Shown here piece after piece: positions 7,477 to 17,000 of a stretch of 28,613 bases of DNA. Each line of letters starts with the position of its first letter. The first letter of the stretch is position 1. The position numbers were made by a program, and so were the translations under genes. The DNA comes from CAYRDC01 sp964422925. GTDB lineage: Bacteria; Bacteroidota; Bacteroidia; Chitinophagales; S012-47. The notes beneath the pieces were generated by a model. That model did not search any database. It was not told where the DNA came from and saw nothing but the letters and a program-made list of their open reading frames with translations. The DNA is taken from contig CAYRDC010000027.1 of assembly GCA_964422925.1 (NCBI GenBank), forward strand, positions 1 to 28,613. The letters are read 5' to 3'.

Positions 7477-9021
7477 ATGGAAGAAAACCAATCAAAAAGA
7501 TCTTTTAGCCAGAGCTGTGAGATACCCGGCAGCAAACCAGAAAACTTCGATATAAATTCGGAAGGTAGCCGGAAGAAAAAATATCGTGAATTCCACCATC
7601 CGCCCGTGCTGCTATTCATACCGGTTTTTATTGGTTTGTTTTACTCGTGCAGAAAGAATATTGAAGTGGAGAATTGCGGTCCTACTGGTGGTGTTACGAT
7701 TGAAGATCAAGGAAGTAAGCACTACAACAGATGGCTCACCTACTGTGGTGGGATTTATGATGAGGAGTTCGAAAACATCATTCAAGTCACATCCGGTAAC
7801 TTGTTGGCAGTGGGAGCTTCGGTATCATACAGTTGTAGTGAATACGGTGATGCTGCAGCAGTGATGATGGATAAAAGTGGCAATGTGATCTGGGCAAAAA
7901 CCTATGGAGGAGAAGACGATGATATGCTGATAGACCTTGCCCCTACACCTGACGGGGGCTTTGTTGCCGTTGGGTGGACCAACTCCTTCGGAGCTAAAGG
8001 AACGGACGTCTGGGTAGTGAAGTTGAAGGCAAACGGTTCTGTAGAATGGCAGAAATTATTCGGTGGATCAAAGGATGAACAAGCCACTTCTGTGGATGTT
8101 TCCCAGGACGGAAAGATTGTCGTTGGAGGGGGCACAACTTCTTTTGGAGCCGGAGGAAGCGATATATGGTTATTATTATTGTCAAAAGATGGAAATATTA
8201 TCTGGCAGAATACCTATGGAGGAAATGGTGACGATGCGCCACAAAGTGATTACGGTGAATTTTCCGCAGGGGTTTTCTTCGATAACGAGGGGTATATAGT
8301 GGCAGGGGCAAGCACCACCTCTTTCGGGCAAGGCGATGGCGATGTCCTCATCCTGAAACTGGACCCGATAGATGGTTCCGTATTATGGCAGAAGTCATAC
8401 GGAGGGATAAGCCTTGAAGGAACCTGGACTGTCAAACCATTCAACGATGGAGATTATCTCTTACCCGGCATACTCGAGGATCCGGATATTGACTATGAGG
8501 AATCCTGTTGGATTGTGAAGATCAACCATATGGACGGCTCCATCGTATGGCAAGAGAAGTTTGGGATGAAAGGGGTCTCCAGCGAACCGCTGGGCGCTTC
8601 ACCAACAGCGGATGGAGGTATTCTTCTGGCAGGTTATTATGAAAAAGGAGCCAATAACTGGTACAGCACCCTGGTGAGGCTGAACGGAAACGGAAACATT
8701 TTATGGGCGAAACAACTTAAAAAAGGGAGCCTGGACTATTTGAATGATGCGATAGAACTCACAGACGGCACCATAGCAGGTGTTGGAATCTACTATTCAC
8801 CGGATAGAGACGGAGAACTCATGACTTTCAGATTTGATGAAAATGGAGAACCCGGTAGCTCCTGTAGTGTAGTAAGCAACCTGGGCTATTCACCCAAGAA
8901 CACGAATATCAACCCAACCGACACGCAAATTATCGTAACACCGACAAATACTACGGAAACAAACACGGCTGCAATTCCAAACACGATACAGATGGTTCCT
9001 TTGTACGAATGTCATAATTGA
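7477..9021 (+). CDS. Lipoprotein with beta-propeller-type repeats
   Basis: A 514-residue protein. A hydrophobic segment followed by GLFYSC puts the probable lipidated cysteine at residue 58, unusually far from the start. Either the ORF start at 7477 is not the true one or the signal has a long charged n-region. The body is made of about seven repeats of 50-70 residues with a shared pattern: IWAKTYGG / EWQKLFGG / IWQNTYGG / LWQKSYGG / VWQEKFG, each followed by acidic residues, then a GGFVAVG- or GKIVVGG-type strand, TSFGxGxxD and a KLxxxGxxxW strand. This matches the extracellular PQQ/SBBP-like propeller repeats common in Bacteroidetes lipoproteins. The last 50 residues are Thr/Asn-rich (NINPTDTQIIVTPTNTT), probably a linker, and no T9SS sorting domain is present. 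Likely surface-exposed; ligand unknown. Confidence 0.75.
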   Translation: MEENQSKRSFSQSCEIPGSKPENFDINSEGSRKKKYREFHHPPVLLFIPVFIGLFYSCRKNIEVENCGPTGGVTIEDQGSKHYNRWLTYCGGIYDEEFENIIQVTSGNLLAVGASVSYSCSEYGDAAAVMMDKSGNVIWAKTYGGEDDDMLIDLAPTPDGGFVAVGWTNSFGAKGTDVWVVKLKANGSVEWQKLFGGSKDEQATSVDVSQDGKIVVGGGTTSFGAGGSDIWLLLLSKDGNIIWQNTYGGNGDDAPQSDYGEFSAGVFFDNEGYIVAGASTTSFGQGDGDVLILKLDPIDGSVLWQKSYGGISLEGTWTVKPFNDGDYLLPGILEDPDIDYEESCWIVKINHMDGSIVWQEKFGMKGVSSEPLGASPTADGGILLAGYYEKGANNWYSTLVRLNGNGNILWAKQLKKGSLDYLNDAIELTDGTIAGVGIYYSPDRDGELMTFRFDENGEPGSSCSVVSNLGYSPKNTNINPTDTQIIVTPTNTTETNTAAIPNTIQMVPLYECHN

Positions 9022-9400
9022 AACTCATTGCCCCTCAGGGCTTGTTAACCTTTTGAAAAATTAAGTGCGAAATCCTGCGAGGAAACAAAAGAATATGTAA
9101 AACCTGATGTAAAAAGGTAGCTAAAAAGCAGCATCCTGTAGTAAATTTTTCTTTAATTCACCTCGCTTCCACTGGGTCATTTAAACAGCAGATAAAAGGA
9201 CAATCCCTTTCTACCGGCAGGCAAGAAAGGTTTTTCCCAAAATTACCTGTGGCAACTATCCCTATCCCACTCCCTTTTCTATAATAACAGCAACCGTGAA
9301 TTATTCCCTCTGAAAATGTTACCGGAATGATTTACTTTGCTCCGGGCAAAGTGCCGAAATCAATGAAAAGACAAATCCTTAATAGTATAAAACACCGGAT
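9022..9400. other. Intergenic region with weak terminator candidates
   Basis: No gene is seen in this stretch of about 380 bp. It has a short hairpin right after the lipoprotein (GCCC/GGGC at 9030-9041) and a better terminator candidate at 9206-9235. A box resembling the -7 element (TTACTTTG, 9337-9344, one mismatch to TAnnTTTG) lies about 60 bp before folB and could be its promoter. Confidence 0.35.
9206..9235 (+). terminator. Candidate intrinsic terminator
   Basis: CCTTTCT (9206-9212) pairs with AGAAAGG (9224-9230) around an 11-nt loop and is followed by five T. It lies about 185 bp after the lipoprotein stop, so it would end a long 3' UTR or a separate short transcript. Confidence 0.35.
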
Positions 9401-9787
9401 ATGGGATTGATTGCAGTAGAAGGCATGCAATTTTATGCGCACCATGGATTTACGGCTGAAGAACGTGTAATAGGCGGCCAGTTTCAGGTGGATGTTTACC
9501 TGCGCACCAACTTCTCGGATGCAGCCCGTGAAGACGATATACAAAAAACTATTGATTACGAACAGGTATACCGGCTGGTGAAAAAAGAAATCGAGGTACC
9601 CGCCAAATTGATTGAACGGGTAGTAAAAGTCATCATGGATGAGTTGCACCAACGGTTTCCGGAAGCATTCTGGTGCAAGGTGCGGGTTTCCAAGATGACC
9701 CCCCCGCTAAAGGGTACCGTACAGCGCGTCTATGTGGAAGTAGAAAAAGATTTTTCCCGTTCAACCGGGAAAACAAAAAAAGAATAA
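9401..9787 (+). CDS. folB: Dihydroneopterin aldolase
   Basis: A 128-residue protein of typical FolB length. The enzyme cleaves 7,8-dihydroneopterin to 6-hydroxymethyl-7,8-dihydropterin and glycolaldehyde in folate synthesis, in the cytosol as an octamer. Family landmarks in order: GMQFYAHHG near the N-terminus, the catalytic-type Glu21 in TAEER, the DDIQKTIDYEQVY substrate region with Tyr53, LIERVVKVI, and the catalytic-type Lys98 in VRVSKMTPP, followed by the closing strand QRVYVEVE. All key positions are present, so the enzyme should be active. The stop codon overlaps the promoter-like box of the tRNA-Cys gene. No other folate gene is in the window, so it is probably a single-gene unit. Confidence 0.92.
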   Translation: MGLIAVEGMQFYAHHGFTAEERVIGGQFQVDVYLRTNFSDAAREDDIQKTIDYEQVYRLVKKEIEVPAKLIERVVKVIMDELHQRFPEAFWCKVRVSKMTPPLKGTVQRVYVEVEKDFSRSTGKTKKE

Positions 9788-9792
9788 CTTTG
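9785..9792 (+). promoter_or_regulatory. -7 box TAACTTTG for tRNA-Cys
   Basis: TAACTTTG fits TAnnTTTG exactly. Its TAA is also the folB stop codon. It ends 15 bp before the tRNA 5' end, a natural distance for a tRNA promoter. The -33 match is weak. Confidence 0.55.
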
Positions 9793-9807
9793 TAAACCCA
9801 AATACAA

Positions 9808-9878
9808 GGCGCTGTGGCCGAGTGGCTAGGCAGAGGTCTGCAAAACCTTTTACAGCGGTTCGAATCCGCTCAGCGCCT
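9808..9878 (+). tRNA. tRNA-Cys (anticodon GCA)
   Basis: A 71-nt cloverleaf can be drawn by hand. The acceptor stem is GGCGCTG/CAGCGCC, with a short D-arm GCC/GGC. The anticodon stem GAGGT/ACCTT encloses the loop CTGCAAA, giving anticodon GCA. The T-arm AGCGG/CCGCT encloses TTCGAAT, and the discriminator is U. CCA is not encoded. It follows folB closely and is followed by an intrinsic terminator. Confidence 0.96.
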
Positions 9879-10041
9879 CAGGACAGTCCCGCCAAATGGC
9901 GGGTTTTTTTTGCAAAAGACCGGGGGGAACGACAGTTCACCAAAGGGATTTTGGCAAAAAAACAACGTCCGCCAGGACGGGGCTGTCCTGAAAGCCACCC
10001 ACCCTCCGGATCATCCACCGGATAATCCGCTCAGCGCCTCA
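9863..10041 (+). repeat. 18-bp direct repeat of the tRNA-Cys 3' end (att-like)
   Basis: AATCCGCTCAGCGCCTCA occurs inside the tRNA and just past its end (9863-9880) and again, exactly, at 10024-10041. The copy includes the 3' half of the T-arm and the acceptor strand but not the rest of the tRNA. This is the usual form of an integrase attachment core at a tRNA gene. Only about 140 bp, with no integrase or other recognisable gene, lies between the copies, so it would be a scar or a partial duplication. Confidence 0.6.
9888..9911 (+). terminator. Intrinsic terminator of tRNA-Cys
   Basis: CCCGCC (9888-9893), an AAAT loop and GGCGGG (9898-9903) are followed directly by eight T. It starts 10 bp after the tRNA 3' end. 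Confidence 0.88.
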
Positions 10042-10283
10042 ATCCCAATCCATTCTGTGCCGGCCCGGTAAAACCAGTTTGTTTTTTTCTGCCCTATCCG
10101 GCAAATAATTCCATTAACGGCCAATCCGTTTAAAAAACTGTGGGATAATTCTTACATTCGAAACATCAGAATCTTACAAGGAAACGGTTGGCAGTACCTG
10201 TTTATAATACTACTTTTATGCATTAATATATTATATCAATCAACTGTCGCGAATTTTGTTATACTTCATTAAGTTTCAATGAA
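9912..10283. other. Intergenic region before the kinase operon
   Basis: No gene is supported; frames reading through the tRNA and this stretch are artefacts. It contains short overlapping hairpins around 9966-9986 (CGTCC/GGACG, AGGAC/GTCCT) and the second copy of the tRNA 3' end. A possible promoter (TTTA at 10129-10132, 20-bp spacer, TACATTCG at 10153-10160, one mismatch to TAnnTTTG) lies about 120 bp before the first kinase. Confidence 0.35.
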
Positions 10284-13200
10284 ATGAGGAAGGGGCAGAT
10301 TGAAGAAATCAAAAGGTTATGCAAATCGCCTGAAAACAGAGAGCAAATACTGAAAATCCTACAGCAAGAAGGTGATTTGGAGGATATCCGGGAGGATAGG
10401 AAGAATATTTATACCAGTCATCCCTCCGGCTGGCCGGAAGAATTGTTGGAAAAAAGTCAGGAATTCATTGCCTTGACCACGGAAAATGGAATCATCAGGC
10501 ACCTGAATCCAGGGGGAAAGAAAATGCTGGGTATACCCCTTAAAAAGGATATTGCAGGAATTAATATTACACAGTTTTTTACCGCCCCCGGTCAGAAATC
10601 TTCCTGGAAATCGATATGGATAAATGTTAAGAAAAACGGATCCTGGAATGGATATGGTGAACTGAAGCACCAGAAAACAGGTAATTCCCTGCCGGTAAAA
10701 ATTCATTCATTCAAACTAAAGGAAACGGTTACTGACGGAACAGGCAGCCTGGTTTTCGTATGTACCGACATTAGTGAATTACAGGAACGGAAAAAAGAGC
10801 TCGAGCAGGAAAAACACTTCAGAGATTATTTGCTCCAAACCTCTCCACTTCCTATACAAATACTGGATGAAAAGGGAACTATTCTTTATACCAACAGGCC
10901 CCTCATTCCGGGACAGGATAACCCCGTGGGAAAGAAATGTTATCAGGTTTACCGGAAAAACAGACAAAAGTGCCGGGAATGTCCTGTTGGTAAGCCGGTA
11001 AAGGAAGGGGAGGTAGTGAGAGTATTGATAGACGATTTTATTGACGGCCGGATCAGGGAAGTCAGCCACAGAGGTATCCGTTTAAAAAACGGCCGACCGG
11101 GTATTCTTGAATTTTTCCTGGATAAAACGGATGAAATAGAGCGGAAAAGGAAATATAAGGACAAAAACCGCGCGTTGCAAACGATCCTGAACAATGTAAG
11201 TGACGTGATCTGGGAGGTAAATGTGCGGCAGGGAGACCCTAAGCACGGAATGGTAACCTTTACCAGTCGTTCCGCATATTATGCGAGTGGATATAAACCG
11301 CAGGAATTCCTTACCAACGCGAGGAAATGGTGGAAAATCATACATCCGGGAGACAAGGAAGCGGTGCGTGAGCAAACCATAAAGGCCATCAAAACCGGGA
11401 GAAGGGTAAAACGCAGTTACCGGTTAAAACACAAAAAAACCGGGGAATATCATTGGATTGAAGACATTGTAAAACCACTGAAAGAAGGTGGCAAGGTAGT
11501 GGCTATACTTGGAGTGGCCCGGGATGTAACGAAGGATCATTTGATTAACGCTGCCCTGCAGGAAAGCGAAACCCGTTTCAAAGCGCTTGCCCGTCTGGTT
11601 TCACAAAATACTTTTTCAGGGGTTTTTGACAATACAGGGCATATAAAATTCCATTTCTTTACGGGTAAACCGGCAACTTTCATAGGTTACACGGAGGAAG
11701 AGCTTAACCGTCCCGGCATAATGAACCGCTTGTTATTCGCGGAAGATATTGATTTGGCCTTGCATCAAATAAAACGCCTGAAAACCAATAAAACCGTTCG
11801 TTTCAGTACCCGGCTCAGGCATAAAAACGGAAAAACCGTCTGGGCTCAATTTATTTTGAAACCTGTATATAATCCTGATTTGAAAAAAGTCACGGGTTTT
11901 GAAGGGTTGATCAGCGATATCACCCGTGAAAAAGAAACCGCCAACCGGCTGAAAGAAAGCGAGCAACAATACCGGCAGTTGTTTGCTACCAGCCCCCTGC
12001 CAATGATGGTTATACAAAACAGTCTCATCATGGATATAAACCGGGCTGCCCTGAAGCTGGTCGGGATTTCTTCCCGGAAAACTGTATTAAACCGGAGACT
12101 GTCCGAATTCATCGCTCCCTCCTATCGCAAAAAAACCCTGGCTTCCATCCGGGAAACTTTGAAAACCGGGAAAGTCAGCAAACCCGGATTGATCCAAATA
12201 AAACATGATCATAAACCCGGACCCGTGCTGGTGGAGGCCAACGCAGTACCGGTTCTGTATAAAGGTTCTCCGGCCGTTCTGAGCACTTTCCGGGACGTAA
12301 CGCTCCAACACCGCCAGGCCGAAAAGCTCCGGAAAAGTGAAGAAAAATACCGTCAACTGGTGGAAAACAGCCCGTTACCGATTGGGATACATATAAACGG
12401 TATTATGCATTATGTGAATCCCGCATGTATCCGGTTGATGAGAGCAAAAAGCCCAAAACAAATTATCGGAAAGCCGGCCATTGACTTTGTTCACCCCGAT
12501 GATTTGGAAAAGGTGCGTACACGGGTAGCAACAGGCATTAAACTAAAAAAAGCACAACCACCCATCCACGAACGCTTCATCACCCTTGACGGGAAAACGG
12601 TAGATGTGGAAGTTACCGCACTGCCTATTGAAATCGAAGGAAAGCCGGGGATGCAGCTAATAATGCGTGATATCACCGAAACACTCAAAGCCCGTAAACA
12701 ACTGGAAGCCAGTGAAGAAAAATACCGCACCGTATTCAAAACCAGCCCCGATGCGGTGAACATCAACCGGCTGGAGGATGGCCTGTATGTGGAAATCAAT
12801 GAAGGATTTACGAAAATTACCGGTTTTACTGAAGCGGACGTTTTGGGTAAAACTTCTGCTGAAATAGGGATATGGTACAATTATTCAGACCGGAAAAAAC
12901 TGGTCAAGGGGCTTAAGGAAAAGGGGTATTATGAAAACCTGGAAGCTCCCTTCCAGATGAAAGACGGCAGCCTGCGCACCGGCCTGATGTCCGCTAAGGT
13001 GTTTTACCTGGATGGGGAACCTCATATCTTATCCATTACCCGGGACATTACCGAATGGAAAAAAACGGAAAACCTCTTTGAACAGATCATCAATTCGGCA
13101 CCCAGCGGTATTTTGATCGTTGATGAGAAGGGAAATATCATTAAAACCAACAAGGCGATTTCTGAATTGACCGGATATCCGTTGGAAGAATTGCCCGGTA

Positions 13201-14066
13201 AACCGGTGGAAATATTACTGCCTGAAAACCGGGCTGAGCACCATATCCGTCAACGGGAACTATTTCACAAATCAGGCAATCAATCCTTACATGTTGTAGG
13301 AAAAATACGCACCGGCAGACAAACGAAGCAAAATGTCCCGGTTGACCTGCGTTTAAGCCGCTTTAATTTCCAAAATCAAATTTTTTACCTGGTTATCATT
13401 AATGATATTTCCAGCCAGGTCAGGGCAGAGCAAATGATCAAACAATCATTGCGGGAAAAAGAAGCCATGCTGCACGAACTGCACCACCGGGTAAAAAACA
13501 ATATGCAGGTTATAAGCGGTTTGCTGCAATTCCAGGCTGATAAGACCACATCGGAAGAAGCTAAATCGGTGTTGCGGGAAAGCCAGAATCAGATCATCGC
13601 TATGAGTATGGTCCATGAACAATTGTACCAGGCAAAGGATATGGCCAAGATAGAGATGAAACCCTACCTGATTTCCCTGACCCAGGGAATTGTCAGTTCA
13701 TTTGGCGCGGATCCTGCTAAATTCAGGGTAAAAGTCTTTGCCAGTGATGTGATTTTACCGGTTAAAATGGCTATTCCCCTTGGCCTGGTGATTAATGAAC
13801 TCATAACCAATAGCTTTAAGCATGGGTTTACCGGAAAATCTTCCGGAGAAATAACCCTGAAAATGTTTATCCGGGATCAACATGTACATTTACAGTACCG
13901 CGATAATGGTAAACCCCTGCCACCTGATTTCGATATAAATACTTCTACGGGCACGGGGACCTTACTGATCAGGTTATTGATTGTTGACCAGCTGAATGGA
14001 AAAGTAAAAGCAATGGGTGCCAGGGGTGCAGCTATTAATATACAAGTGCCAATGACCAGCACATGA
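10284..14066 (+). CDS. Multi-PAS sensor histidine kinase, HisKA_2 type
   Basis: A 1260-residue cytosolic kinase without signal peptide or transmembrane helix. After a helical N-terminus come eight consecutive PAS/PAC units, starting at about residues 50, 180, 297, 432, 562, 688, 812 and 930. Many units end in the PAC signature (VARDVTKD, LISDITRE, IMRDITET, SITRDITEW, IINDISSQ). The core is HisKA_2: the phosphoacceptor motif ELHHRVKNN at about 1064-1072 (His1067/1068), the ATPase N-box INELITNSFKHGF, and DNGKPLPPDF. The final G-box is unusual (STGTGTLLIR). The second PAS has a Cys219-x10-Cys230-x2-Cys233 cluster, possibly metal- or redox-sensing. It lacks a receiver of its own. Its stop overlaps the next gene by ATGA, implying translational coupling to a kinase that begins with a receiver domain, a natural phosphotransfer target. 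Ligands unknown. Confidence 0.9.
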   Translation: MRKGQIEEIKRLCKSPENREQILKILQQEGDLEDIREDRKNIYTSHPSGWPEELLEKSQEFIALTTENGIIRHLNPGGKKMLGIPLKKDIAGINITQFFTAPGQKSSWKSIWINVKKNGSWNGYGELKHQKTGNSLPVKIHSFKLKETVTDGTGSLVFVCTDISELQERKKELEQEKHFRDYLLQTSPLPIQILDEKGTILYTNRPLIPGQDNPVGKKCYQVYRKNRQKCRECPVGKPVKEGEVVRVLIDDFIDGRIREVSHRGIRLKNGRPGILEFFLDKTDEIERKRKYKDKNRALQTILNNVSDVIWEVNVRQGDPKHGMVTFTSRSAYYASGYKPQEFLTNARKWWKIIHPGDKEAVREQTIKAIKTGRRVKRSYRLKHKKTGEYHWIEDIVKPLKEGGKVVAILGVARDVTKDHLINAALQESETRFKALARLVSQNTFSGVFDNTGHIKFHFFTGKPATFIGYTEEELNRPGIMNRLLFAEDIDLALHQIKRLKTNKTVRFSTRLRHKNGKTVWAQFILKPVYNPDLKKVTGFEGLISDITREKETANRLKESEQQYRQLFATSPLPMMVIQNSLIMDINRAALKLVGISSRKTVLNRRLSEFIAPSYRKKTLASIRETLKTGKVSKPGLIQIKHDHKPGPVLVEANAVPVLYKGSPAVLSTFRDVTLQHRQAEKLRKSEEKYRQLVENSPLPIGIHINGIMHYVNPACIRLMRAKSPKQIIGKPAIDFVHPDDLEKVRTRVATGIKLKKAQPPIHERFITLDGKTVDVEVTALPIEIEGKPGMQLIMRDITETLKARKQLEASEEKYRTVFKTSPDAVNINRLEDGLYVEINEGFTKITGFTEADVLGKTSAEIGIWYNYSDRKKLVKGLKEKGYYENLEAPFQMKDGSLRTGLMSAKVFYLDGEPHILSITRDITEWKKTENLFEQIINSAPSGILIVDEKGNIIKTNKAISELTGYPLEELPGKPVEILLPENRAEHHIRQRELFHKSGNQSLHVVGKIRTGRQTKQNVPVDLRLSRFNFQNQIFYLVIINDISSQVRAEQMIKQSLREKEAMLHELHHRVKNNMQVISGLLQFQADKTTSEEAKSVLRESQNQIIAMSMVHEQLYQAKDMAKIEMKPYLISLTQGIVSSFGADPAKFRVKVFASDVILPVKMAIPLGLVINELITNSFKHGFTGKSSGEITLKMFIRDQHVHLQYRDNGKPLPPDFDINTSTGTGTLLIRLLIVDQLNGKVKAMGARGAAINIQVPMTST

Positions 14067-17000
14067 ATAATAATACAATACTTATCGTTGAAGACGAGGG
14101 AGTTGCTTCCGAACTGATCCGCAGGATGCTGGAACGCAATGGGTATCGGATTGCCGGTATTTGCCGTGAAGGGGAAACCGGAATAAAACAGGCTAAAAAA
14201 GCGTATCCTTCCCTGGTTTTAATGGATATTATGCTTGCCGGAAAGATCAGCGGCATTGAAGCGGCTGATTATATTTACAAAAACCTTGGGATTCCGGTAA
14301 TATATTTAACCGCCCATTCCGATGCTGCCACGCTGAGGGCCGCTTTGCAAACCAACCCTTTCGGATACCTTGTAAAACCGATAGATGAAGCAAAATTAAT
14401 TGCCGCCATTGCCGTAGCCCTGCATAAAAGGCAACTGGAAAAACGCCTGAAACGCCTCAAAGACCTGCTGATCACTCTTAGGAAAGTAGAAAGTACCATA
14501 GCCAGGGAAAGTACTGACACCGGGGTGGTCAACGAAGTGGTACAAAGACTGGTTGCCAAAGACAGTTACAAATGTGCCTGGATTTCCCTGCTGAACAATC
14601 AAAAAAATGTAACCTATACCACGGTAAACGGTTTTGGCGATGATTTTACCCCTATACAGGAAAAACTGGACCGGGGAGAACTGACTTACTGTTTATCGAC
14701 TGCATTAAAAACGGGGGATACCACCGCATTAAATACATCGAACGAAAATTGCTCAAAATGCCCGTTAAAAGACAAATACTGTAAAAATGGAGTGTTGATA
14801 GGGCGCCTGGAATACCAAAACCAACTGTATGGATTTTTGTTCACGGGATTGCATGAAGATTCCGAGCTTACTCCGGAAGAAGAAAAATTGTTTGCTGAAC
14901 TGGCAAGCAGTATTAGCATAGCTCTGTACAGGATTGTTCTTGAACAAGCCCAGGAAAGAAACACCCGCGCATTGAAGGCGCTCAGCGATGTGAACGAGGC
15001 TATAAGCAAGGTAAATGACGAAATACAACTGATTAAAAAAGTCTGCCGGATTATTGTACAATCAGGATACCGGTTCGCATGGGTTGGAAGAATATTCAAC
15101 GATGAAGAAGGGCATATGGTCAAACCTTTGGCATGGTACGGAAAAGGGAAGGAATATATTAACCATCTGAATCTGGATATCGGAGACCGTACCCAGAAAA
15201 AGGGGCCGGCCGGACGGGCGTTTCGCACCGGGAAAACGCAAATTGTGCAAAGTATCCGGACTGACAAATCTTTTGCCCGCTGGAGGAAAGCGGCCCTGGA
15301 AGCCGGTTTCAGATCCGGTATTGCCATCCCTTTGCGCCAGGGACAGATAAACCTTGGGATATTAATCGTTTACTCCGGTAAGGAAGGAGAATTTGACAGG
15401 GATGAAACCAGGCTCCTGAAACAACTGGCATCCAACCTGTCCTACGGCATTGTGAACCTGCGCACCCGCCTGGAAGCAGCGAAAGTTGCCCGGGCCCTGG
15501 CCGAAAGTGAAGCGCGCCTGAAACAGGCCACGGAAGTCACCCATATCGGGGTTTGGGACTGGAACATTAAAAACAACTACATCACCTATAACAATGAATG
15601 GGTGGCCATGTTAGGATTTACCCTTAAAGATGTACCGCATAACACCAATTTCTGGCGCTCAAGGCTTCACCCTGAAGACGCGGAACGGGTCCTGGAAAAA
15701 CTCGACCGGCATCTTAAGGGCATCACTCCGGTTTATCGCCAGGAATACCGGCTGCGCAACCGGAAAGGAGAATGGATCTGGATCAGGGACCATGGCCGGG
15801 TAATCGAACGTACCCGGGGAGGTAAGCCGCTACGGGCCATCGGCATTCACCTCGATATTACCGAAGAAAAGGAAAATGAGCTGAAACTCAGGAAATTATC
15901 CACGGCTGTGGAACACAGCCCGGCAGGTGTGGTCATTACGGACGCGGATGGTAATATCGAATATGTAAACCCGGCATTTACACAAGTGACCGGCTACCGG
16001 CTTGAAGAAGTATATGGAAAGACACTGGGTATCCTGAAATCAGGGCTTCACGACAGAAAATTTTATAAAAATCTTTGGGATACCATTACAACCGGTAAGA
16101 CATGGCGTGGCGAGATTTGCAACCTTACAAAATCCGGAGAACTTATCTGGGAATCCGAATTAATCACCCCGATTGTCAACAAGGATAACCAGATCACAGC
16201 TTTTCTGAACGTGAGACTGGATATTACACAAAGGAAATTGTCTGAAAGTTTATTGAAGGAATCCGCAAAACGCCTGCAGGAAGCACAAGCCATTGCCCTT
16301 CTTGGTAACTGGACCTGGGATATACAAAATGATAAACTGACCTGGTCAGAACAGGTGTACCGGATCTTTGGAAAGAATCCCCGCCATTTCACTCCAACGC
16401 TGGACAAATTTCTGAAATTAGTTGTTGAAAAAGATCGTCCACTGGTCAGAAAGGCCATCGAGCAAAGCCTGCAACAATACAAACCTCATAGCGTGGAATA
16501 CCAGGCCATTAAAGGCAATGGCAAGCTAATCTACCTTTCTGCAAAATTCCGGGTGGAACAGGATAATAACGGGCAACCTTTAAAGATGTTTGGAACATTA
16601 CAGGACATTACAACCAGGAAAAAACTGGAGTTGCAACTAAAAGAGAAACTTGAATTTGAAAATCTGATTGCCCGTATTTCCAACACTTTTATCAACCTGC
16701 CGGCCAACAAAATCAAAGACGGCATTCAGCGAGCCATTGCCCGGTTGGGCAAATATGCCCAGGCCGACCGTTGCTATATTTTCGAATTTAAAGACAACGG
16801 CCGGATTATAGATAACACCTTTGAATGGGTGGCTCCGGGGGTGGAACCGGCTATCGATATGAACCGGAATCTTCAGGCCTCAGATTTCACCTGGCTCCTG
16901 GAACAATTGCAATTAATGAAGCCCGTTCAGATTCGCTCCGTAGCTGATATGCCGGATGAACTGTCAGGGTTCAGAGATTTCCTCATGAACCAGGACATCC

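Noticed and set aside
9814..10071. Plus-strand frames reading through the tRNA-Cys gene
   Set aside because: They begin inside the tRNA and cross its terminator; no protein features are present.
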